Part shown: positions 16,682 to 24,907 of the stretch, piece by piece
Numbering within the stretch: position 1 is the stretch's first letter
Layout of the letters: each line of letters opens with the position of its first letter
Source of the DNA: Paenibacillus azoreducens
GTDB taxonomy: Bacteria > Bacillota > Bacilli > Paenibacillales > Paenibacillaceae
Reading direction: 5' to 3'
Assembly (NCBI RefSeq): GCF_021654775.1
Contig: NZ_AP025343.1
Span: 1,703,501 to 1,767,500, forward strand
Length of the DNA: 64,000 bases
Program-made: the position numbers and the translations under genes
Notes under the pieces: model-generated
Database searches by the model: none
What the model was told of the DNA's origin: nothing
Seen by the model: the letters and a program-made list of their open reading frames with translations, nothing else

Positions 16682-16900
16682 TCAGGTTGCCGGTACAATA
16701 AAGGTATGATTGACCATGAATACGATCATGGCGCCAGCGATGATGGAAAATACGATGCAGCCTGTTCCCAGCCCTTTGCGTTGATCCTTGATGAATTTGA
16801 ACCCGATGGCAAAAATGCCGAGGGTTACGGCGACGAGCACGATTGACGTGCCGACCATTGCGATCCAATACAATACTCTGAACAATTCAGCCACGGCCAA
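16682..16900 (-). CDS. Small two-helix membrane protein, unknown
   Basis: A 72-residue protein with two clear membrane segments: VLYWIAMVGTSIVLVAVTL and GTGCIVFSIIAGAMIVFMV. A short basic loop (KFIKDQRKG) lies between them and would face the cytoplasm. GGGAGG lies upstream of both a TTG at 16900 and a GTG at 16894; either could be the start. It ends 14 bases from the shared terminator, which supports it being a real gene. I do not recognise the family. Confidence 0.65.
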   Translation of the reverse strand: MAVAELFRVLYWIAMVGTSIVLVAVTLGIFAIGFKFIKDQRKGLGTGCIVFSIIAGAMIVFMVNHTFIVPAT

Positions 16901-17103
16901 GTTTCCTCCCTATGTCACATTCAAATCCCATTATATCGAATTAAGTCATAGACGCCAATAGAACTATTATGCCGATATTTTGCCGGTTTACTCCGCATTG
17001 TCCCGATTTAGCCGCTGTTTTTCTGTTTATGTACAAACATACAAGAGAGAATTCCTCTTTGCGAGTATGCTAAAGGATACGAGTAAGAAAGGAGGCGGTA
17101 CAA

Positions 17104-17766
17104 GTGGGGGGAAGACAGTTGGCAAGCAAGTGGCTTAAAACCGAAGCGCTGCTGACAGACCCTGAAGTGGCCCCTTATATTCCGCAAACCAGAACCTTAA
17201 CTAGAGAAAACTTGCAGGTGATGCTGGGAGCCCACGGATTTGTTGTCGTCAAACCGATTGTAGGCGGCGGCGGTTACGGCGTTATCAAGGTAGCCCGATC
17301 CGGCTCGCGTTACAGTATTACTTATTCCTCGAAAACGAGTCATTATAATTCTTTTCAAGCGATGTACAGCAGCCTGATGCGTGTCAAAGTCAATCGGAAA
17401 TACTTGATTCAGCAAGGGATTCATCTGGCGCGTATTCAAGGCCGTCCGATCGATTACCGCGTAAAATACGTCAAGAACGGAGCCAAATGGGAATACAGGG
17501 CTATGGTAGGCCGATTGGCCAGACCGGGATTGTTCGTCACCAATCTGTGCAAGGGCGGAAATATGCTGAGCTGCAGAGAAGGGCTGAGAAGATCGCTCCC
17601 GCATATCTCCTCGACGGAAAAAAGAAGAGAAATGCGCAATCTTACACGCAGATGCACCAGTATACTCGAACGGCATTTTCCAGGCATCGGACAACTTGGT
17701 TTCGATTACGGGTTGGATCAATCGGGGAAAATATGGATTTTCGAAGTCAATACCAGACCGCAGTGA
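17104..17766 (+). CDS. YheC/YheD-family ATP-grasp protein, short form
   Basis: A 220-residue member of the YheC/YheD family. In B. subtilis, members are associated with the endospore coat. The ATP-grasp features are VVVKPIVGGGGYGVIKV, QQGIHLARIQGRPIDYRV and the late FDYGLDQSGKIWIFEVNTRP. AAAGGAGGCGG precedes the GTG start. The protein stops right after NTRPQ, whereas relatives usually continue with a further helix, so the C-terminus is short or trimmed. The longer paralogue at 61858 has an N-terminal domain that this one lacks. Confidence 0.82.
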   Translation: MGGRQLASKWLKTEALLTDPEVAPYIPQTRTLTRENLQVMLGAHGFVVVKPIVGGGGYGVIKVARSGSRYSITYSSKTSHYNSFQAMYSSLMRVKVNRKYLIQQGIHLARIQGRPIDYRVKYVKNGAKWEYRAMVGRLARPGLFVTNLCKGGNMLSCREGLRRSLPHISSTEKRREMRNLTRRCTSILERHFPGIGQLGFDYGLDQSGKIWIFEVNTRPQ

Positions 17767-17831
17767 GTTTGAACAAAATCAATAATGATAGACTAGCAAA
17801 AAATTTTTGAGTTGTTCATAAAATGACTTCC

Positions 17832-17931
17832 TGTGTATAAGTTTTATCCCCAAAATCCACTGCATTTTTATTGATATTACGACACTTGTTAACAAATTAT
17901 ACACAGGATTTCCACAACGACCTGTGGATAT
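17832..17931 (+). promoter_or_regulatory. DnaA-box cluster upstream of sda
   Basis: Two boxes match TTATNCACA perfectly: 17897-17905 and 17832-17840 (inverted, TGTGTATAA). Near-matches are TTATCCCCA at 17844-17852 and TGTGGATAT (inverted) at 17923-17931. In B. subtilis sda is activated by DnaA through such boxes, so the arrangement links replication initiation to this gene. Confidence 0.75.
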
Positions 17932-17940
17932 TGCGAACGC

Positions 17941-17969
17941 TTGTTCCGATTAAAAATGTTTGATATGAT
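17941..17969 (+). promoter_or_regulatory. sda promoter
   Basis: TTGTTC at 17941-17946, TATGAT at 17964-17969, spacer 17, with an extended TGA just before the -10. It starts 9 bases after the last DnaA box. Confidence 0.7.
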
Positions 17970-18005
17970 AGTTTTGAGGAAAATAAAGGAAAGGATGTGA
18001 AAGGG

Positions 18006-18149
18006 ATGGCTATCTTGACGGATGAAATGCTTCTAGATTCTTATCATGCGGCCGTTGAACTGATGCTTGACAGGGAGTTTATTACGCTGCTTCTTGCCGA
18101 GATTCATAAACGGAATCTTGAGGCTGATCAGCCGGGCGTCGTTCATTGA
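18006..18149 (+). CDS. sda: Sporulation histidine kinase inhibitor Sda
   Basis: A 47-residue protein that matches Sda, the checkpoint protein which binds sporulation kinases (KinA in B. subtilis) and blocks phosphate flow to Spo0A when replication is perturbed. The body LTDEMLLDSYHAAVELMLD and REFITLLLAEIHKRNL forms the expected two-helix hairpin. The length is almost the same as B. subtilis Sda (46). GGAAAGGATGTGAAAGG precedes the ATG. The DnaA-box cluster and promoter directly upstream strongly support the call. The gene is short enough to be missed by ordinary ORF cutoffs. Confidence 0.9.
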   Translation: MAILTDEMLLDSYHAAVELMLDREFITLLLAEIHKRNLEADQPGVVH

Positions 18150-18268
18150 AAAAAGAATCCGACGCACATCCATCGTTATTTCCTTATGCAGGACTACTTT
18201 TACATGTGACGGCGTTTAGGAGGTGCGAATCTATTATCGAGATACATAAAGCCGGTTTTATAAAATTC

Positions 18269-18324
18269 AGGGTACCCTTATAGACTGCGAGCATTTGCAG
18301 CCTCAACAAGGATACCCTTTTTTG
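18269..18324 (+). terminator. Probable sda terminator
   Basis: AGGGTA-CCTT pairs with AAGG-TACCC with one bulge, and the long loop holds a second small hairpin (CTGCGAG/TTGCAG). TTTTTT follows at 18318-18323. Confidence 0.6.
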
Positions 18325-18351
18325 TGCTTCGATAGATGAATAACTTTATAT

Positions 18352-18398
18352 AGGCGCTATCAATAAAATGTGGTCTATTCTTTTCTTGATCGCGTCTT
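18352..18398. repeat. Short palindromic repeat, GGCGCGATC family, copy B (internally deleted)
   Basis: AGGCGCTATCAATAAAAT at one end and CTTGATCGCGTCT at the other, with GGTCTATT inside. It is shorter than copies A and C and lies 10 bases past the yumC stop. Confidence 0.65.
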
Positions 18399-18407
18399 TA
18401 TGGAAGT

Positions 18408-19409
18408 TTATAGCTTCAAATTGCTGCTGTGACCCGGAGAGAGCTTTGCTTCCGGATCAATATATACTTTGGCGTTATTGACGGCGGTTGGCGCTTCGCC
18501 GAATCCGACGGCAATCAGCTTCAGCTTGCCCGGATAAGTTGTAATGTCGCCTGCGGCAAAAATTCCCGGGATGTTCGTTTCCATTCTCGAGTCCACTACA
18601 ATGGAATTGGATTCGATGTTGATTCCCCATTCGGCAATGGGACCAAGGGAAGAAACGAAACCGAAATTGACGATAACGTCATCGACTTCGACCTCTTGCG
18701 TTTCCTTGGTCTTCACATGAGAAAGCGTCACTTTGGCGATTGTATCTTCGCCATGCAGACCCGTGATCTCGGTTGGGGTAACGACATGGACTTTGGAGTT
18801 CAGCAGATTTTCTACGCTGTGCTCATGGGCGCGGAATTTATCGCGGCGATGAACAAGTGTCACTTGTTCGGCGATGGGCTCAAGCATCAGTGCCCAGTCG
18901 ACCGCCGAATCCCCGCCGCCGGTAATCAATACTTTCTTGCCTTTGAAACGATTCAAATCATTAACGAAGTAATGCAGGTTGGCTTTTTCGAATTTCTCCG
19001 CGCCTTCGACTTCAAGACGCCGCGGCTGGAATGCGCCGACACCGGCTGTAATGATGACAGCCTTTGCGTGATATTCGCTTTTATCTGTCTTTATAAGAAA
19101 ATGACGCTCATCCAGCTTCTCCAGGGAAGTAACCTTTTCTTCCAGGCGGACATTGGGCTTAAATAAATCCATTTGCTTAGACAGGTTGTCCACAAGCTCC
19201 TGGGCCGTTACTTTGGGGAAACCGGCTACATCATAAATATATTTTTCAGGGTAAAGGGCCGTAAGCTGGCCTCCAAGCTGGGGCATGCTTTCGATCAGCG
19301 TCACGGACGCCTGGCGCATGCCGCAATAAAATGAGGCAAACATCCCTGCGGGACCTCCACCGATAATTATTAGGTCGGATATTTCAACATCTTCTGTATG
19401 TGATGTCAT
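18408..19409 (-). CDS. yumC: Ferredoxin/flavodoxin-NADP reductase, YumC type
   Basis: A 333-residue thioredoxin-reductase-like FAD protein that lacks the CxxC redox pair, which is the mark of the YumC class of ferredoxin-NADP(+) reductases. These exchange electrons between NADPH and ferredoxin or flavodoxin in the cytosol. FAD motif: [24 protein letters not shown] motif: [17 protein letters not shown], followed by [12 protein letters not shown]. Second FAD motif: [25 protein letters not shown] lies upstream of the ATG. Its neighbour yumB, on the other strand, is a quinone-linked dehydrogenase. Confidence 0.94.
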   Translation of the reverse strand: MTSHTEDVEISDLIIIGGGPAGMFASFYCGMRQASVTLIESMPQLGGQLTALYPEKYIYDVAGFPKVTAQELVDNLSKQMDLFKPNVRLEEKVTSLEKLDERHFLIKTDKSEYHAKAVIITAGVGAFQPRRLEVEGAEKFEKANLHYFVNDLNRFKGKKVLITGGGDSAVDWALMLEPIAEQVTLVHRRDKFRAHEHSVENLLNSKVHVVTPTEITGLHGEDTIAKVTLSHVKTKETQEVEVDDVIVNFGFVSSLGPIAEWGINIESNSIVVDSRMETNIPGIFAAGDITTYPGKLKLIAVGFGEAPTAVNNAKVYIDPEAKLSPGHSSNLKL

Positions 19410-19784
19410 CGTTTATATGCACCTCCGGTTTGATTTTAGTAGTGAGAACCTTTCTTATTATAATATATCCCGGCTTTGGCTGAAAGGTTTGCGGCAATGC
19501 CGCACCAAAATATAAGCAGGTAGAAAGCGGCGGAAGCGGACTCGAAACAGCCCATAAAACGCGGCTTTGGACGGATCAAACCAGGCCAAATAAGACTTGA
19601 TCTTTTGCCTGAAAGTCGATATCATTTCAATTGTGCATTACCATCTTTTTGTCGAATTTCAGACAATTTCGCCATTGAATTTCAACTTTTATAATTGACC
19701 GCTGATAAAATTTTCCACTGATGCCAGAATAGATGCGATTCCTGTTTCATAAAATGCTTAAGATCTCAAAAATCCTGATTATAA
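19410..19784. other. yumC-yumB divergent spacer
   Basis: No convincing gene. A 55-codon frame on the minus strand (19458-19625) has an ATG but no ribosome binding site and is listed among the findings. The end near 19785 holds the yumB control region. Confidence 0.4.
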
Positions 19785-19802
19785 AAGTGTATAATTTCAC
19801 AA
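19785..19802 (+). promoter_or_regulatory. Rex-like operator over the yumB -10
   Basis: AAGTGTATAATTTCACAA fits the 18-base Rex pattern WWGTGAA-N4-TTCACWW with one mismatch. The TATAAT at 19790-19795 lies inside it. Rex senses the NADH/NAD ratio and represses NADH dehydrogenase genes in Firmicutes. Confidence 0.55.
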
Positions 19803-19863
19803 TGAGTTTTGTAATGTATCACAAAATATATAAATATATAAAGTAGGATTTGGAAGGAGCAAG

Positions 19864-21060
19864 ATGATGAGCAACATTCCCAAGATCGTAATCCTTGGCG
19901 CGGGATACGCAGGTATTCTGACAGCACAGCGACTCCAAAAGCAATTAAACTACAATGAAGCCGACGTTACGCTCGTTAACCGACATGATTACCATTATAT
20001 TACGACCCATTTGCATATGCCTGCCGCAGGTACGGACAGCGTTGAAAATACACGTGTGCCCATTTCGAAGCTGATCGACGAATTCAAAATCGATTTGGTG
20101 AAATCCTCCGTTCAGGAAATCCGCCCGCATGAAAAGAAAGTAATTCTGGAAGATGGAACTCTTTCCTACGATTATCTGGTAATCTCTCTGGGCGGCGAAC
20201 CCGAAAGCTTCGGCATTCCGGGGCTGGCCGATTATGCGATGACGATTCGCAGCATCAATTCGGTTCGCCTGATCCGTAAACATATTGAATATCAATTTGC
20301 TCTGTATAAAAATGAAAGACATCCTCAGGAGCGCCTGAATTTTGTCGTTGGTGGTGCCGGATTCAGCGGCATCGAATTCGTGGCGGAGCTTGCGGACCGT
20401 ATACCGGAATTATGCAAAGAGTATGATGTGGATCCGGGCCTGGTCAACATTTACAATGTGGAGGCATCGCCGACTGCGCTGCCGGGCTTTGCGCCAGAGC
20501 TTGTAGAGTATGCCATCGACGTGCTGCAAAGAAAAGGCGTCACCTTCAAACTGGGCGTGGCCATTCAGGAATGCACCCCGGAAGGCGTTCTGCTTGCCAC
20601 CGGCGAAGAAATCAAGGCGGCCACGGTCGTGTGGACTGGCGGCATCCGCGGCAACCGCATGATCGAAGCGGCAGGCTTCGAGACGGCCCGCGGCCGGGTG
20701 AAAGTGGATGAATATTTGCACGCGCCGGGACATGACAACATATATATTATCGGCGATAATGCCCTCGTCTTTAATCCGGAAGGCCGGCCTTATCCGCCGA
20801 CCGCCCAAATCGCCATGCAGCAGGGCGTATGCTGCGCCCATAACATTGTGGCCGCTATTCGCAACCAGCAGCCGCGCAAATTCGTGTTTAACAACAAGGG
20901 CACCGTCGCTTCCTTAGGAAGAGGAGAAGGCATCGCCGTAGTTGGGGATAAACATATCAAAGGCTGGAAGGCCGCGCAGCTGAAAAAGCTGGTTGATATC
21001 CGTTACCTCTTTACGATCGGCGGCATTCCGCTTGTGCTGCGGAAAGGGAAATTCCTGTAA
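19864..21060 (+). CDS. yumB: Type II NADH dehydrogenase, YumB-like
   Basis: A 398-residue FAD protein of the non-proton-pumping NADH:quinone oxidoreductase family, bound peripherally at the inner face of the membrane. FAD motif: IVILGAGYAGILTAQRL. NAD motif: FVVGGAGFSGIEFVAELADR. Second FAD motif: NIYIIGDNALVF. PPTAQIAMQQG is the quinone-side signature seen in NDH-2 enzymes. The last 40 residues form the amphipathic membrane anchor. AAGGAGCAAG precedes two adjacent ATG codons. A Rex-like site overlaps its promoter. A small gene begins one base after its stop. Confidence 0.93.
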   Translation: MMSNIPKIVILGAGYAGILTAQRLQKQLNYNEADVTLVNRHDYHYITTHLHMPAAGTDSVENTRVPISKLIDEFKIDLVKSSVQEIRPHEKKVILEDGTLSYDYLVISLGGEPESFGIPGLADYAMTIRSINSVRLIRKHIEYQFALYKNERHPQERLNFVVGGAGFSGIEFVAELADRIPELCKEYDVDPGLVNIYNVEASPTALPGFAPELVEYAIDVLQRKGVTFKLGVAIQECTPEGVLLATGEEIKAATVVWTGGIRGNRMIEAAGFETARGRVKVDEYLHAPGHDNIYIIGDNALVFNPEGRPYPPTAQIAMQQGVCCAHNIVAAIRNQQPRKFVFNNKGTVASLGRGEGIAVVGDKHIKGWKAAQLKKLVDIRYLFTIGGIPLVLRKGKFL

Positions 21061-21061
21061 G

Positions 21062-21313
21062 ATGCGGCACTGCAGCGTACAGGTGCGCTCACTTTTGACG
21101 AGGGATGAGCTGGACCGATATAATGCGTTGATGGAGGTTGGCGGTTATCTGGAGGACCAGAACCGCTATGATCTGGCGTATACAGTGCAGAAGGAAATCG
21201 ATATTCTGATTCTGCCCGCCATTGAAAGATTAAAGGAGAAAAGCCGCGACCGCGATAGGGCGACAGCGGAGTTTCTGGAATCGCTGAAAAACCAAAGCCG
21301 CGATGAGGAATAA
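21062..21313 (+). CDS. Small hypothetical protein coupled to yumB
   Basis: An 83-residue soluble, helical, charged protein. The ATG comes one base after the yumB stop, so translation is probably coupled; GAAAGGG is the only nearby Shine-Dalgarno-like sequence. The body LTRDELDRYNALMEVGGYLE and AYTVQKEIDILILPAIERL looks like a helical bundle. I do not recognise the family. The strong terminator just downstream shows that the yumB transcript includes it. Confidence 0.65.
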   Translation: MRHCSVQVRSLLTRDELDRYNALMEVGGYLEDQNRYDLAYTVQKEIDILILPAIERLKEKSRDRDRATAEFLESLKNQSRDEE

Positions 21314-21333
21314 AATATTCCGGTTCAAGCGAA

Positions 21334-21369
21334 AAGCTTGCCTTCCGATGGGAAGGCAAGCTTTTTTTT
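21334..21369 (+). terminator. Terminator of the yumB operon
   Basis: AAGCTTGCCTTCC and GGAAGGCAAGCTT form a perfect 13 bp stem with a GATG loop, followed by T6. Confidence 0.95.
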
Positions 21370-21396
21370 GGCAGTATAGAATTTATAAGTTTTTTT

Positions 21397-21527
21397 GGGG
21401 GACCCCGCAAAGTATTTGGAATAAGCATCGAAGCGTAGGCTTCACTCAGTACTTTTGCTCCGCAAAAGCGCCCCTCTTTGAGAGGCGCCCTTACTTCTTT
21501 CCGATACTCTTTGTGGAGTTATTTTAA
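21397..21527. repeat. CCCCGCAAAG palindromic repeat, copy 1
   Basis: Starts GGGGGACCCCGCAAAGTAT, ends CTCTTTGTGGAGTTATTTT. Middle blocks CAGTACTTTTGCTCCGCAAA and AAGCGCCCCTCT are shared with the other long copies. It lies between the yumB-operon terminator and hemQ. Confidence 0.85.
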
Positions 21528-21546
21528 TGACCATGCAGATTCTTAA

Positions 21547-22296
21547 TTAAACCTTTAGCATTTCATCGAAGGACTCCGATGTCAGCAGTGTTCCGACATA
21601 GAAGCTTCCGAATTCGCCGTATCTTGCGCTGACTTCGTCAAAGCGCATTTCATAGACAAGCTTCTTGAACTGAAGCGCATCGTCGGAGAACAGCGTCACT
21701 CCCCATTCCCAATCGTCGAAGCCGACGGAACCGGTGATGATCTGTTTAACCTTGCCTGCGTAGGAGCGGCCGATCAAACCATGGCTGCGCATCAGGTTGC
21801 GGCGTTCTTCCATGTCGAGCATATACCAGTTGTCGCTGAGTTCGCGTTTCTTGTTCATCGGATAGAAGCAAATATATTTCGTTTTTGGAAGAATCGGTTT
21901 CAACCTTGCGATCACCTGCGGATTTTGCATCGGGTCGCCGCCGTCCGAACCTGCCAAATAGTTGCTGAGTTCCACAACGCTCACATAGGAGTATGATTTG
22001 GTCGTGAAGCGTGCGAACAGCGTTTTATTAAATGCAGTTTCCACCGCGTTAAGTTCTTCAAGCGTTTCGCGCAGATGCATGAGGACAAAGTCGGCTTTTT
22101 GCCCCACAATGGTGTAAATTGCGGTGCTGCCCTGTTTGGCCGATTCGATTTCGGACCATTCTGTCAGAAATTCCTGCAGTTCGTCAAGCGCCATGGCCCG
22201 TTCTTCGTCGTCTGCGGATTTCCAGGCTGTCCAATTGATGGAACGAAAATCATGGAGAGCGTACCAGCCTTCTAAAGTGGATGCTGCTTCATTCAT
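21547..22296 (-). CDS. hemQ: Coproheme decarboxylase HemQ (chlorite-dismutase-like family)
   Basis: A 249-residue heme-binding protein. In Firmicutes HemQ turns coproheme III into heme b as the last step of the coproporphyrin-dependent pathway, using hydrogen peroxide. The residues reported as essential sit where expected: the radical Tyr at 145 ([10 protein letters not shown]) and the proximal His at 172 ([13 protein letters not shown]). [20 protein letters not shown] is also typical. ATG 22296 follows GGGAGTG; the frame is open further but without a site. The promoter at 22342-22371 lies upstream. Heme supply matches the nearby respiratory genes. Confidence 0.94.
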   Translation of the reverse strand: MNEAASTLEGWYALHDFRSINWTAWKSADDEERAMALDELQEFLTEWSEIESAKQGSTAIYTIVGQKADFVLMHLRETLEELNAVETAFNKTLFARFTTKSYSYVSVVELSNYLAGSDGGDPMQNPQVIARLKPILPKTKYICFYPMNKKRELSDNWYMLDMEERRNLMRSHGLIGRSYAGKVKQIITGSVGFDDWEWGVTLFSDDALQFKKLVYEMRFDEVSARYGEFGSFYVGTLLTSESFDEMLKV

Positions 22297-22341
22297 ATAT
22301 CGATCACTCCCAAGTTTAATTGCTATACAGACCTTCTTTAC

Positions 22342-22371
22342 ATTGTATCCCAACCGCAGGCGAAAGAGCAA
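22342..22371 (-). promoter_or_regulatory. hemQ promoter
   Basis: On the minus strand, TTGCTC and TACAAT with an 18 bp spacer, 46 bases before the ATG. Confidence 0.5.
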
Positions 22372-22449
22372 ATGAAGTCACAATCTATTCAATTATTGTT
22401 CGTTGATTCGTGACAAATTTTCTAGTAAACTGACTAAAGAACTGCTATT

Positions 22450-22552
22450 GGACGCAATCAAAAAAATAATAGACCGTTCAATTTGCCTGAAATAGCTAAT
22501 GACGGGTATTTTCCAGGCAAATCGGATTCACTATTTTTTTGATCGCGCCCGA
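22450..22552. repeat. Short palindromic repeat, GGCGCGATC family, copy C (longest)
   Basis: Ends GACGCAATCAAAAAAATA and TTTTTTTGATCGCGCCC are near-complementary. Inside, ATTTGCCTG and CAGGCAAAT add a second perfect 9 bp stem. The blocks GGATTCACTATT and ATAGACCGTTCAAT match copies A and B. Confidence 0.75.
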
Positions 22553-22585
22553 ATGATCGGGTTAAAGTGAAGAAGAGGTGCTGAC

Positions 22586-22882
22586 ATGCAGTTTATCCCT
22601 GTATTTGTGTTAATGGTTTTATTTTTTGTGATGATGTTCGGAATCGGTTTCATCTTAAATATGTTGATGAAAACGACATGGTTTCCTTGCTATTTATTTG
22701 TTGTCGTGATTTTACCGCTTGTGGTTTATTCGCTATGGGATCGCGGGCAAGTTTCTTTTCTCAACCATCTCGGTTCCTTCCGCCTCGTGGATTATTTGAC
22801 GGGTCTTGCCGGTCTTGCCGGCGCATTCATCAGCGGCTGGTCGATCCAAAAGCTGCGCAAAGGCGGCTTCAAGATGTTCTAA
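22586..22882 (+). CDS. yuiB: YuiB-like small membrane protein
   Basis: A 98-residue protein with three hydrophobic segments, beginning MQFIPVFVLMVLFFVMMFGI and continuing CYLFVVVILPLVVYSL; the third is Gly-rich (LAGLAGAFISGWSIQKL). It resembles YuiB of B. subtilis, which lies next to yumB in that genome, so position and shape agree. Function unknown. GAAGAGGTG precedes the ATG. A terminator follows directly. A palindromic repeat of the GGCGCGATC family ends 33 bases before the start. Confidence 0.72.
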   Translation: MQFIPVFVLMVLFFVMMFGIGFILNMLMKTTWFPCYLFVVVILPLVVYSLWDRGQVSFLNHLGSFRLVDYLTGLAGLAGAFISGWSIQKLRKGGFKMF

Positions 22883-22896
22883 ACAAACGTCAATCT

Positions 22897-22925
22897 ACAG
22901 CTCTCCGAAAGGAGGGCTGTTTTGC
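22897..22925 (+). terminator. Terminator after yuiB
   Basis: ACAGCTCTCC and GGAGGGCTGT form a 10 bp stem (one G-U) with a GAAA loop, followed by TTTT. Confidence 0.82.
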
Positions 22926-22950
22926 TTCACATATCAGAAAGTATAAACTT

Positions 22951-23075
22951 CCGGGGTCCCCGCAAAGTAATCGGAATAAGGTTCAAAGGTTACGCGTCAC
23001 TCAGTACTTTTGCTCCGCAAAAGCGCCCTCTCTTCGAGAGTCGTCGGAATTCTTTCTGATACTCTTTGTGGGGTT
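22951..23075. repeat. CCCCGCAAAG palindromic repeat, copy 2
   Basis: Starts CCGGGGTCCCCGCAAAGTAA and ends GATACTCTTTGTGGGGTT. It is followed head-to-tail by copy 3 with six bases between. Confidence 0.88.
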
Positions 23076-23081
23076 GAATTT

Positions 23082-23210
23082 CCGGGGTCCCCGCAAAGTA
23101 ATCGGAATAAGCTTCAAAGGCTACACGTCACTCCGTACTTTTGCTCCGCAAAAGCGCCCCTCTTCGAGAGTCGTCGGAATTCTTTCCGATACTCTTTGTG
23201 GGGTTATTTT
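23082..23210. repeat. CCCCGCAAAG palindromic repeat, copy 3
   Basis: Nearly identical to copy 2, starting CCGGGGTCCCCGCAAAGTAA and ending CTCTTTGTGGGGTTATTTT. Inner palindrome halves are TCTTCGAGAG and TTCCGATACT. Confidence 0.88.
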
Positions 23211-23345
23211 ACGGTGAAGCTTGGGCCTTTATAAGCAGTAGGGATTGGATTCATTTGGGGACGAAATAATCGCCCGAAAATATCGGAGAAAGTATTCCTT
23301 TTATGATAGAATAGAGAAAGTCTAGCGATGGGAGGAACCAAAAAT

Positions 23346-24863
23346 ATGCATATGAAGAGCCTGCTGCATTTTACAGAAAACCACAGGTACTGCGTATATC
23401 GCGATTTTTGCTTAAGCAGCCTGGACAGCAGAATGCTCAGTTCGGTTTATCAGCCCATGGTCGGAGCTTTTGCCATCAGTTTATACCATCTGCTGTTTCA
23501 GCAGATTCCTATAGAAAAATTGGGATATTCGCCGCTTGAGCAGCAGCGGGGGCTTTTCTTGACGCTCGGCCTCGAGCCCAGCGAAAAGGGGCGCAGATTC
23601 CTGATTGAACAGGCTTCGCTGCTCGAAGCCGTAGGTCTGCTTCAAACTTGCCGCATATATATGCCTGAGCATGAGGACTACGTCTATGAATACGAACTTC
23701 AGCAGCCGTTGTCCCCGGCGGAATTTTTTAATACCCAGCATCTGACGCTGCTATTGCGGGATAAAATCGGCAAATTTGCGGTGCTTGCGCTTCGCGAGCA
23801 GCTGTGGTCGCGCGAGCCGGAGGAATTTTCGGGTTCGGCCGCCAGCCATAGGGAAAATATATCGCTGGCCTTTTACGATATTTTCGAGCTTAACACGCAT
23901 GTCATCGACTATGAATTGGAGCAGGCGCTGTCCGAGGTATCTACGTCAAGACAGCCGGGAGTCCGCAGATCTGAGGGCGAGGATGCGTTGAATTATGCCG
24001 ACATCATTCTTCGTTTCCCGAAAAATTCCGCCAACCGCGCCCATGTCGAAAGCTTGCGCTTCAACCATGAACAGATGGGGATCATGAACTACGTTGTACA
24101 CAAATATGATTTGAGCGTGCAGGATTTGTGCCGGCTGCTGGATGAGGATGGAGCGTTTGCGCCGGACGGCAGCGTCGTGCTGGAGGAGCTGGAGCGCAAT
24201 GCGAACCTGCATTTCCGCCAAGACAAGCGCAGGCAGGAGCAGCGCGACGTTTATGCGGGCAAGGTAGTATCGTTCCGTCAAAATGAAGAACAGGCCGATT
24301 CCGCTCCGCTCGAGCATGCGGTCGAGATGGAATATTATGTGGATGTGCCTGTCCAGTTCCGCTCCAAGTGCGATATCCACCAGTATAATATGATGCTGCG
24401 CAATGAACCGTATACGAGGCTGCTTAAGACATTTTTCCCGGGTTCCGTACCGGATAACTTTTTCGATATTTTTGAAAAAATCGACCACAGCTACAAGCTG
24501 CCGGGCGAAGTGATCAACGTGCTGATCCATTACTTGATGTCTCTGCTGACATCGGGCGGCAATGAGCAGCGGATTAACCGTAATTTTGTCGAGGCTATCG
24601 CCTCCAATATGCTGTTAAAGCAGGTTAACACCTATGAAAAAGCCGTTCAGTATATTCGCGACCAATCCAAAGTAAAAGGCAAGCAGGCGGCTGCTTCCGG
24701 AGGCGGAAGAAACCGTACATACGGCAGCAGGCCAGCGAGAATGAAACCCGAAATCCCGATTGCACAGGAAAAAGGGTCGGCGGATACAGTCAGCGAAGAA
24801 GAATTCGAGGAAATGCTGCGGATGGCAGCCGAAATGCAGGCAAGCAAGAAAAAGGGAGTTTAA
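23346..24863 (+). CDS. dnaB: Replication initiation and membrane attachment protein DnaB
   Basis: A 505-residue Firmicute DnaB (not the helicase), which works with DnaD and DnaI to load the replicative helicase at the origin and links it to the membrane. Typical stretches are FCLSSLDSRMLSSVYQPMVG near the start and LIHYLMSLLTSGGNEQRIN with NRNFVEAIASNMLLKQV in the C-terminal DnaD-like (DDBH2) domain. The tail is basic and acidic in turn. ATG 23346 is chosen, with GGGAGG 10 bases upstream. An earlier in-frame ATG at 23328 would place that site inside the gene. dnaI follows after a 178 base spacer. Confidence 0.93.
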   Translation: MHMKSLLHFTENHRYCVYRDFCLSSLDSRMLSSVYQPMVGAFAISLYHLLFQQIPIEKLGYSPLEQQRGLFLTLGLEPSEKGRRFLIEQASLLEAVGLLQTCRIYMPEHEDYVYEYELQQPLSPAEFFNTQHLTLLLRDKIGKFAVLALREQLWSREPEEFSGSAASHRENISLAFYDIFELNTHVIDYELEQALSEVSTSRQPGVRRSEGEDALNYADIILRFPKNSANRAHVESLRFNHEQMGIMNYVVHKYDLSVQDLCRLLDEDGAFAPDGSVVLEELERNANLHFRQDKRRQEQRDVYAGKVVSFRQNEEQADSAPLEHAVEMEYYVDVPVQFRSKCDIHQYNMMLRNEPYTRLLKTFFPGSVPDNFFDIFEKIDHSYKLPGEVINVLIHYLMSLLTSGGNEQRINRNFVEAIASNMLLKQVNTYEKAVQYIRDQSKVKGKQAAASGGGRNRTYGSRPARMKPEIPIAQEKGSADTVSEEEFEEMLRMAAEMQASKKKGV

Positions 24864-24907
24864 TATATAAGGCTCCAAATATCGAGAATTAGTTGTTTTA
24901 TTGAAAG

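Noticed and set aside
18429..19166. A 245-codon plus-strand frame opposite yumC
   Set aside because: Antisense to conserved FAD and NADP motifs; no ribosome site.
21397..23210. CRISPR array suggested by repeated blocks near 21-23 kb
   Set aside because: The repeats are 120-130 bases, palindromic and not separated by uniform spacers; no cas genes are present.
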